Assembly (NCBI GenBank): GCA_003241475.1
Contig: QFQB01000101.1
Coordinates: forward strand, 1-6,881
From: Micavibrio aeruginosavorus
Lineage (GTDB): Bacteria; Pseudomonadota; Alphaproteobacteria; Micavibrionales; Micavibrionaceae
Length of the DNA: 6,881 nt
Reading direction: 5' to 3'
The notes under the pieces are model-generated. The model ran no database searches. It saw nothing but the letters and a program-made list of their open reading frames with translations, and had not been told where the DNA came from. The position numbers were made by a program, and so were the translations under genes. How positions within the stretch are numbered: position 1 is the first letter of the stretch; each line of letters opens with the position of its first letter. Positions 1 through 5,525 of the stretch are shown here, in pieces.

Positions 1-594
1 GCCAACCATCATGAGAGAAAATCCAGCAATAACTTTAACCATCAAATGGCCTGCAAGCATGTTGATGAACAAGCGCAAGGACAGCGTAATGGGACGGCTC
101 AAGTAGGAAATGATTTCAATCGGAATGATCAGCGGCGCCAACCATAGGGGTACGCCCGGCGGGCAGAACAGCTGCAAAAAGTGCAAGCCGTGGTTCACAA
201 ATCCCATGATGGTTACAACGAAGAAGATGATCAGGGCCAGAACACCGGTTACAGCTATATGACTGGTATAGGTAAAGGATCCCGGGATCATGCCAAGCAG
301 GTTTCCGAACAGCACGACTATAAAAAGCGTAAAGACGAGCGGAAAGTAATTCATGCCTTTCTCGCCAACATTGTCGCGAACAAGGCTCGCTATGAATTTA
401 TAAAGGCCTTCGGCCACAAGCTGGCCGCGCGTTGGAACCAGCGATTTCTTCGACATGGCAACCGTAAGAAGGCCTATAGACGTCACAACGCCGATAGTCA
501 TCCACAGAGCGGAATTGGTGAAGGATAGGTCTACACCCCCAAGCGTGAAGGGGACGAGCGGCTGGATTTCAAACTGGTGAATAGGGTTCGCCAC
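1..594 (-). CDS. atpB: F0F1 ATP synthase subunit a (proton channel), 3'-truncated by the window edge
   Basis: Subunit a of the membrane F0 sector forms the two half-channels that carry protons to the c-ring. I read 198 in-frame codons with no stop, so roughly the last 45-50 residues of a usual ~245-residue protein lie outside the window. The start is GTG at 594; an in-frame TAA lies two codons upstream and the next Met is at residue 32, inside the first membrane segment. The N-terminus VANPIHQFEIQPL is typical of the family. Membrane segments are visible at about 29-47, 84-104 and 113-133, followed by the channel helices from about 150. The essential Arg is R174 (E. coli R210) in PITLSLRLFINMLAGH, with N178 and H183 at the positions of E. 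coli N214 and E219. The residue after Phe176 is Ile where Gly or Ala is usual. The Shine-Dalgarno is weak (GAGAG, 11 nt away). The gene lies 22 bp after atpI, in the usual F0 order. Confidence 0.96.
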   Translation of the reverse strand, partial: MANPIHQFEIQPLVPFTLGGVDLSFTNSALWMTIGVVTSIGLLTVAMSKKSLVPTRGQLVAEGLYKFIASLVRDNVGEKGMNYFPLVFTLFIVVLFGNLLGMIPGSFTYTSHIAVTGVLALIIFFVVTIMGFVNHGLHFLQLFCPPGVPLWLAPLIIPIEIISYLSRPITLSLRLFINMLAGHLMVKVIAGFSLMMVG

Positions 595-616
595 GTTTTA
601 ACAGTCTCTCTAGTCG

Positions 617-961
617 TTATGATTCATTTTGCGAGGGTTTATTAGCGTCTTTTTCCGCGGATTGCAAGTTGTTAGACCCTATTGCCGTGCCCAAATTTCT
701 AGAAAGTTTATACAAGTTGAAAAATGCGGCGACAATGCCGAGAATTACAAAGATAATCAGGACAGTAGGAGCTGTTTCAAAATAGCTGTCCAAAGCCCAT
801 CCCATGAGGCCGGAACCAAGCAGAACGCCAAACATTTCCATAAATGCGCGAATGCCGAGATTCATCTCGCGGCTATACTTTGGCGGCTCTGTCGGCTCCT
901 GCTTTTGATGCCTAGCCTTGGCCGCCGCAAGGGCAGTGTCGAGGTCTTGTAATTTCGTCAT
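617..961 (-). CDS. atpI: AtpI-family F0 assembly protein (ATP synthase subunit I type)
   Basis: This small inner-membrane protein of 114 residues is commonly the first gene of alphaproteobacterial F0 operons. Family members are thought to assist c-ring assembly or ion supply to the synthase; they are not part of the finished enzyme. A charged N-terminus with a helical stretch (about 1-30) precedes two membrane helices at about 35-58 and 64-86. The turn between them, GWALDSYFETAPTVLI, follows the family pattern of G-x3-LD, then a short hydrophilic loop with Pro. The C-terminal 25 residues are polar. The ATG at 961 lies 9 bp after the smc stop codon and has no strong Shine-Dalgarno, so translation may partly depend on coupling to smc. 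It is followed by atpB after 22 bp, which supports the assignment. The exact biochemical role is uncertain for the whole family. Confidence 0.88.
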   Translation of the reverse strand: MTKLQDLDTALAAAKARHQKQEPTEPPKYSREMNLGIRAFMEMFGVLLGSGLMGWALDSYFETAPTVLIIFVILGIVAAFFNLYKLSRNLGTAIGSNNLQSAEKDANKPSQNES

Positions 962-970
962 GACAAGAGG

Positions 971-3900
971 TTACTCAGCGGCTTCGAGGAAGTCCATCTG
1001 CTTGTTCAGATCGACGGAAACCAGCTGGGATACGCCGCGCTCCGACATGGTCACGCCATAGAGGCGGTCCATGCGAGCCATCGTCAAGCGGTGGTGCGTA
1101 ATTACCAAGAAGCGGGTTTGGCCGCGAGCCGCAAGATCATCAAGCAGGTTGCAGACGCGATCCACGTTCGCATCGTCAAGCGGCGCGTCGATCTCGTCCA
1201 GCACGCAGATAGGCGAGGGCGTCGTCAGGAACATGGCAAAGATCAGCGCGATAGACGCCAGTGTTTGCTCGCCGCCGGAAAGAAGCGAAAGCGATTGCAA
1301 CGTCTTGCCCGGCGGCTGTGCGAAAATTTCCAAGCCGGATTGCAAAGGATCGTCGGATTCAATCAGCTGCAGATGGGCCTGACCGCCGTTAAACAACTTC
1401 ACAAATAGTTCTTTAAAGTGACCATTAACGATATCGAAAGCCGCCGTCAGACGCTCGCGCGCCTCTTTATTCAGTTTATTAATTCCTTCGCGTAGCTCTT
1501 CGATGGCCTGAGTCAAATCATCGCGCTCTTTGAAGATCGTGCCCAGTTCCGCTTCGAGGCTGCCGGCTTCCTCTTCGGCCTGAAGGTTCACCGGCCCGAT
1601 TTGGTCGCGCTCACGGACAAACTTCTCTTTTTGAGATTTGAGAGGATCAAGCGCAGGAAGCGCGTCTTCGTCAGAGAAATCTGCAACTGTCGCGCCCGAT
1701 TTCAAATCCTGCGGCTGTTGATCAAATTGTTCGATAACGCCATTGGAAATAGTTTCCAGCAGCTCCTGCCCTGAAGAGACCAATGCCTGCGCATGAGCGC
1801 GCGCCTCGCGCGCTTCAGTCAGAATATTTTCTGCTTCTTTAAGCGCGCGCGTAGTAATGGCCAGTTCGCTTTCAACCTTGGCCAGATTGTCCGCAGCTTC
1901 ATCACGCGCCTTTTCAAACGTGCCTATATTGTTCATCAGGCCTTCGCGGCTATCGTCCATAACTTGCGGACGACTTTCCATTTCAGCAACGCGCTCTTTT
2001 AAGGACAGCTCGCGCTCTTCCAAATCCTTCAGGCGTTCGCGGGAGCGAATAGAACGATTCGTATGGTGGTTGCGCTCATCCGCGATCACATGCATGCGCG
2101 CCATGCGGCGACCTTGTTCCTGCGTCATTTGATCCAGAGCTCGGACGGCATGATTATAGCTGTCCCGCGCTTCGGAAAGAACGCCGCGCAACTGTTCTAC
2201 CTCGGCGGCATGGGCCGCCATTGTATCTTCATTGTACGTCGCCAGCTCTTCTTTGTGCGCCACTATATTTTCGCGGTATCCGACAATATCTTCTTCCGTG
2301 CGCTTCAAGGATTCTTCGTACTTTGCAATTTCCGCAAAAAGTCCCGAACGCTGTTCCGTCAAACGGTTCAGACGCGACTGCCGGGATTGAAGGTCTTGCT
2401 CCTTCCCACGCAATTCCGAACGAACGGAATCAAACTTGCCCTGAACTTCTCTTTGAAATTCATGTGCCGCATTGGCCTTGTCGGTCGATTCCAGATACTG
2501 CCATTCAACATCCGGCTTTTCGCGGGTCAATTCTTCAAGACGGTTCTTTTGCTGTAGCTGGATAGCATGGCGGTCGGATGCATTGGCCTTAATGTGCAGA
2601 CCGTCCCAACGCCAGTAAGCCCCATCCAGAGAAACAATAGACTGTCCGGGTTTGAGTTGCGCGGCAATTGAATCACCTTGATCCTGCGTATCAACAACGG
2701 CAATAAACTCGAGCGCGCGCTTCAGATAAGAAGGCGCCTGTACGTGCGGCTCCAGTTTTCGTGTTTCCGAAGGAAGAGACGGTGCCTCAATTTTTTCTTC
2801 GGCGAAGTCAAGGAATACGGAAGGCGCCTCTTTGTCTTTGGATGCCATCAGCATATCGCCCAGCGCGCGTGAAATCGCTTTTTCAAAACCTTTGTCTGTT
2901 TTGATATCTTCCAGAACGGGTTTGAAGAGACTTTGCGTGTCCGCATTGATAATGCGTTCCAGCGCTTTTACTTCGGAATCAATTTCGGATTTGCGGCGTT
3001 CCGCCTCCGCCTTTGCCTGACGTGCTAGTTCCAATTGCTCGCGCGCCATCGCAATATTATTCTCGGCATTTTCAAGAACGGAACGCAAACCGCCGGTTTC
3101 ACCCTCCAAAGAAACGATGGACGACTTCAATTCATCGACCTCAGCATCGTTTTCGAACTGCGCTTTGGCGCGGCTAAGGTCGTCGGCCAGTTTTTCCTTA
3201 CGCTCTTCGGCTACAAGCATGCGGCTTTGATCCGCGTTAATAAGCTGTTCGATACGCTGACGCGCCGCACGCGTCTCAGCCGTTTTTTGCATAAAGGATT
3301 CGTAGTCGGCTTCGAGCTTCAGAACCTTGGCTTCCAACTCAGCCTTGATTTGCTGCTTTTGCGTCAGATCGCTTTCTTCGTTGCGGCGGCTTTCGGATAA
3401 AATGCGCTGCTCTTCCTCCAAGCGTTCCAGAACATTCTGGCTTTCAGAAAGAATTTGCACCTCATGTTCGCGGTCAGCGACGGTCTGTTTCAGCTGTGCC
3501 GTAGATTCATCCAGCTGGTTTTTCAGATCGCGCTCGCGATCTTCCAGCCGCTGCAGCTCCATCTTGTGCGCCTGAAGGGCAGCGGCGGCTTCCGCCTCCG
3601 CTTTGCGAAGCGGGGGAAGATCCTCTGCCTGCTGGTTTTGGGTGCGCGTCAATTGAACGACCGTCGCCATATGCGTGGCGACATGGCTTTCCGCTTCGGC
3701 AAAGCTCTTGCGCGCGGCATCGACGCGGTTAACCTGCAAACGCCACTCAAGGTAGGCGATGGTAATTTCAAGTTCACGGATTTGCGTCGAAAGATTTTTG
3801 TATTTTTGCGCCTGACGGGTTTGTTTCTTGAGGGTGTTGTAGCGCCCCTCCATGCTTCCAACCAAGTCCTGAACGCGCTGCAGGTTCTGGTCTGCAGCGC

Positions 3901-4462
3901 GAAGACGCAACTCCGCCTCATGACGACGGACATAAAGACCCGATACGCCGGCCGATTCTTCAAGAACGATGCGCCGCTCTTGAGGCTTGGCGTTGATCAT
4001 CGCCGTAACGCGGCCCTGCGAAACCATGGCAGGAGAGTTCGCGCCCGTTACTGTATCGGCAAAAAGCATTTGAACATCGCGGGCGCGGCAAACCTTGCCG
4101 TTGATTTTATACAGCGATCCGTGGTCGCGCTCGATGCGGCGCGTGACTTCGATTTCATCGGAATCATTGTAGGCGGCGGGCGCCGTGCGGCTCGCATTGT
4201 TCAAAAGAAGCGAGACTTCGGCAAAATTGCGGGCAGGGCGCGAAGAGGTTCCTGCGAAGATAACATCTTCCATGCCGCCTGTGCCGCCGCGCATGCGTTT
4301 GGCCGAGTTTTCACCCATGACCCAGCGAAGAGCTTCGACTGTGTTCGACTTTCCGCACCCGTTGGGTCCGACAATTCCTGTCAGGCCGGGTCCGATCTCA
4401 AACTCCGTTTTATCTACGAAAGACTTGAAGCCGCTCAGGCGAATTTTTTCGAACTGGATCAT
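971..4462 (-). CDS. smc: Chromosome segregation/condensation ATPase SMC
   Basis: SMC dimerises through its hinge, binds the ScpA kleisin and ScpB, and uses ATP to organise and extrude chromosomal DNA in the cytoplasm. The 1163-residue length is normal. The N-terminal head has Walker A GPNGCGKSN at 32-40 (Lys38), the segment SAKRMRGG at 53-60 that holds the DNA-sensing Arg of this family, and SQGRV at about 148-152. A first coiled coil spans about 170-505, a hinge about 510-640, and the return coil about 640-1000. The C-terminal head carries the signature LSGGEQ at 1061-1066, Walker B VLDEID at 1087-1092 with catalytic Glu1090, a D-loop near 1093-1100 and the switch His in ITHH near 1123. All ATPase residues are present, so the protein should be active. 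The hinge lacks the double-glycine strand of classical SMC hinges and has WRWDG instead, as I recall for alphaproteobacterial SMCs. The ATG at 4462 opens the standard MIQFEKIRLSGFKSF start. The gap from dsbA is 21 bp and the upstream Shine-Dalgarno is weak (CAGAG). Confidence 0.98.
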   Translation of the reverse strand: MIQFEKIRLSGFKSFVDKTEFEIGPGLTGIVGPNGCGKSNTVEALRWVMGENSAKRMRGGTGGMEDVIFAGTSSRPARNFAEVSLLLNNASRTAPAAYNDSDEIEVTRRIERDHGSLYKINGKVCRARDVQMLFADTVTGANSPAMVSQGRVTAMINAKPQERRIVLEESAGVSGLYVRRHEAELRLRAADQNLQRVQDLVGSMEGRYNTLKKQTRQAQKYKNLSTQIRELEITIAYLEWRLQVNRVDAARKSFAEAESHVATHMATVVQLTRTQNQQAEDLPPLRKAEAEAAAALQAHKMELQRLEDRERDLKNQLDESTAQLKQTVADREHEVQILSESQNVLERLEEEQRILSESRRNEESDLTQKQQIKAELEAKVLKLEADYESFMQKTAETRAARQRIEQLINADQSRMLVAEERKEKLADDLSRAKAQFENDAEVDELKSSIVSLEGETGGLRSVLENAENNIAMAREQLELARQAKAEAERRKSEIDSEVKALERIINADTQSLFKPVLEDIKTDKGFEKAISRALGDMLMASKDKEAPSVFLDFAEEKIEAPSLPSETRKLEPHVQAPSYLKRALEFIAVVDTQDQGDSIAAQLKPGQSIVSLDGAYWRWDGLHIKANASDRHAIQLQQKNRLEELTREKPDVEWQYLESTDKANAAHEFQREVQGKFDSVRSELRGKEQDLQSRQSRLNRLTEQRSGLFAEIAKYEESLKRTEEDIVGYRENIVAHKEELATYNEDTMAAHAAEVEQLRGVLSEARDSYNHAVRALDQMTQEQGRRMARMHVIADERNHHTNRSIRSRERLKDLEERELSLKERVAEMESRPQVMDDSREGLMNNIGTFEKARDEAADNLAKVESELAITTRALKEAENILTEAREARAHAQALVSSGQELLETISNGVIEQFDQQPQDLKSGATVADFSDEDALPALDPLKSQKEKFVRERDQIGPVNLQAEEEAGSLEAELGTIFKERDDLTQAIEELREGINKLNKEARERLTAAFDIVNGHFKELFVKLFNGGQAHLQLIESDDPLQSGLEIFAQPPGKTLQSLSLLSGGEQTLASIALIFAMFLTTPSPICVLDEIDAPLDDANVDRVCNLLDDLAARGQTRFLVITHHRLTMARMDRLYGVTMSERGVSQLVSVDLNKQMDFLEAAE

Positions 4463-4483
4463 TTTACTCTGAATTCTCTGACC

Positions 4484-5356
4484 TTATTCAACAGCCGGAG
4501 CTTGACCGATCGCATCGCCCGAAACTTTGCGGAAGATGCGCTCGAACTCCGTCAGCGGCTGGGCGCCGGAAATAATCTCCGCACCATCATTGATAATAAA
4601 TGTCGGCGTGGAATTCAGCTTCCACTTGTCTTGCGCAACCTGCATGCCTTCGGCCAGTTTCAATTTCAATTCAGGATTTTTCTGGCAAGCCTCAAACGTT
4701 GCATCGCTCATACCGGCCAGTTTGGCATTTTGTTTCAGCGCGGCCATATAGTCCAAGCCTCCGGCCCAGTGTTCCTGCGTTTTGAAGAGCAAATTGACGA
4801 AGCTCTCGTATTTATCGGCAGGCAAGCAACGCGCTGTCAAAGAGGCTTTGAGCGCGGGATCGTTGAGAGGGAATTCGCGGAATTCTATTTGCACTTTGCC
4901 TGTATCGACGTACTTGGATTTCAGTTCAGGCAGGATATCGTTGTGAAAGTGCGCGCAGTGGCTACAGGTCAGCGACGCATATTCGATAATCTTGATCGGC
5001 GCATCGGCGTTGCCGATGGTGCGTGGAGCAAAAGCCGTTGCGACATCGATTTTTACGCTCTCAGCAACAGGCGCGGAATCGATAACTTCAGATGTAGAAG
5101 AGGGATTAACAACCGGCGCATCCGCGTCTGCCGCTGGAAGGTTCGGCGGCGTAATTGTCGGCACAGCGCCGCCTTCGGCGTCCGTAGAAACAGGAGGCGT
5201 CTGCTCGGTGGCAATTTCGGAAGATTCCGGCAAAGCATCCATAGGTTTTTGCTTGTTGATGTAGAACCAGCCAAGAATAGCCGCACCTACCAATGCGATG
5301 AGCAAAAGGCCCACGAGCAACCCGTTGCCGGAAACATTCGTATTTTTAGAATTCAT
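4484..5356 (-). CDS. Membrane-anchored DsbA-like thiol:disulfide oxidoreductase
   Basis: This is probably a periplasmic disulfide-forming (or shuffling) enzyme, held at the inner membrane. In the 290 residues I see a short polar N-terminus, one hydrophobic segment at about 12-31 followed by a Lys-containing stretch (NKQK), a flexible Pro/Ala/Ser/Glu-rich linker at about 38-105, and a thioredoxin-fold domain with DsbA helical insert at about 107-282. The active site is CSHC at 131-134, and the cis-Pro loop is STPTF with Pro251. Two further cysteines, C177 (TARCLP) and C224 (FEACQK), match the second disulfide described in alphaproteobacterial DsbA proteins. The hydrophobic segment has no good signal peptidase site, so I read it as an anchor. 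The ATG at 5356 has a good Shine-Dalgarno (GAGG, 7 nt upstream). A dsbA-like gene directly before smc is a frequent alphaproteobacterial arrangement. It could be called dsbA, but paralogues are common, so I leave the symbol empty. Confidence 0.92.
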   Translation of the reverse strand: MNSKNTNVSGNGLLVGLLLIALVGAAILGWFYINKQKPMDALPESSEIATEQTPPVSTDAEGGAVPTITPPNLPAADADAPVVNPSSTSEVIDSAPVAESVKIDVATAFAPRTIGNADAPIKIIEYASLTCSHCAHFHNDILPELKSKYVDTGKVQIEFREFPLNDPALKASLTARCLPADKYESFVNLLFKTQEHWAGGLDYMAALKQNAKLAGMSDATFEACQKNPELKLKLAEGMQVAQDKWKLNSTPTFIINDGAEIISGAQPLTEFERIFRKVSGDAIGQAPAVE

Positions 5357-5357
5357 A

Positions 5358-5369
5358 AGAGGCCCTCTC
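5358..5369 (-). promoter_or_regulatory. dsbA Shine-Dalgarno embedded in a small palindrome
   Basis: The minus strand reads GAGAGGGCCTCTT directly before the ATG. The GAGG core is 7 nt from the start codon and is the clearest ribosome binding site among the four closely spaced genes. AGAGG-G-CCTCT (5358-5368) is a perfect 5+5 palindrome around one base, so the site could pair with itself between transcripts or serve as a protein-binding dyad. The ribosome binding site is well supported; the regulatory reading is a guess. Confidence 0.6.
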
Positions 5370-5374
5370 GCCAG

Positions 5375-5392
5375 TTGTCATAAGGATGACAA
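5375..5392 (-). repeat. Perfect 7-bp inverted repeat in the dsbA leader
   Basis: On the minus strand TTGTCAT-CCTT-ATGACAA forms two exact 7-base arms around a 4-base spacer, ending 18 bp before the dsbA start codon. It could be a transcription factor operator or a weak RNA hairpin (mostly A-U pairs) just ahead of the ribosome binding site. No T-run follows, so it is not a terminator. Confidence 0.6.
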
Positions 5393-5393
5393 G

Positions 5394-5431
5394 TTAGACT
5401 TAAACATAATTATTTGGAAAATCCAGTCTAA
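5394..5431. repeat. Inverted repeat TTAGACT/AGTCTAA flanking an AT-rich core
   Basis: TTAGACT at 5394-5400 and AGTCTAA at 5425-5431 are exact 7-base reverse complements separated by 24 AT-rich bases. The spacing is too long for a tight hairpin but suits a pair of protein-binding half-sites flanking a promoter. Chance occurrence in AT-rich sequence is possible. Confidence 0.4.
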
Positions 5432-5459
5432 ACTGCGCGGAAGAGGGGTTTTTTGTCAA
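5403..5459 (-). promoter_or_regulatory. Candidate promoter region for dsbA-smc(-atpIB)
   Basis: This is the only gap large enough for the main promoter of the downstream genes. A perfect TTGACA lies on the minus strand at 5459-5454, but no good -10 hexamer occurs 16-18 bases after it. A second, weaker pair is TAGACT (5429-5424) and TATGTT 16 bases on (5407-5402). Neither pair is convincing alone. The local AT-richness compared with the neighbouring genes fits a promoter. Confidence 0.35.
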
Positions 5460-5483
5460 CAAAACGGCAGAGGCGATACCCCC

Positions 5484-5492
5484 TTATCCACA
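5484..5492 (+). promoter_or_regulatory. Perfect DnaA-box 9-mer (TTATCCACA)
   Basis: TTATCCACA matches the high-affinity DnaA box consensus exactly. It lies in the gap upstream of dsbA-smc, 128 bp before the dsbA start codon and 31 bp after the end of the OmpA-like gene. I see no cluster of further boxes nearby, so it is not an origin. It may be a DnaA-responsive regulatory site or a chance match. Confidence 0.45.
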
Positions 5493-5501
5493 CGTAAAAG
5501 C

Positions 5502-5525
5502 GACGGAAATCTAGGGTTTTCCCTA
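5502..5525 (-). other. Short dyads overlapping the stop of the OmpA-like gene
   Basis: On the minus strand TAGGG-AAAA-CCCTA (5525-5512) includes the TAG stop codon, and an alternative GGAAA...TTTCC pairing overlaps it. The stems are only 5 bp and no T-run follows, so at best this is a weak 3' structure. No convincing intrinsic terminator separates the OmpA-like gene from dsbA. Confidence 0.25.

Noticed and set aside
181..528. Plus-strand open frame opposite atpB
   Set aside because: It is in register with the atpB codons and has no family resemblance, while the minus strand gives clear subunit a with its essential Arg.
3455..5383. A 642-codon plus-strand open frame spanning the start of smc and all of dsbA
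   Set aside because: Its codons are exactly in register with those of both minus-strand genes, so it stays open simply because smc and dsbA avoid TTA, CTA and TCA codons here. The product is rich in Arg, Phe and His with no recognisable domain, and the opposite strand encodes unmistakable conserved proteins.
5378..5407. Nine-codon upstream reading frame (MFKSNLSSL) in the dsbA leader, ending inside the inverted repeat
   Set aside because: It has no Shine-Dalgarno, the peptide shows no attenuator-like codon run, and the candidate transcription start may lie downstream of its ATG.
5400..5414. Possible CtrA site (TTAA-N7-TTAA) in the dsbA-smc control region
   Set aside because: Only the first half matches; the second half at the right spacing is TATT.
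5447..5462. TTTTGT-CA-ACAAAA dyad near the TTGACA element
   Set aside because: The two-base centre cannot form a hairpin, and such A/T-run symmetry is easily random.
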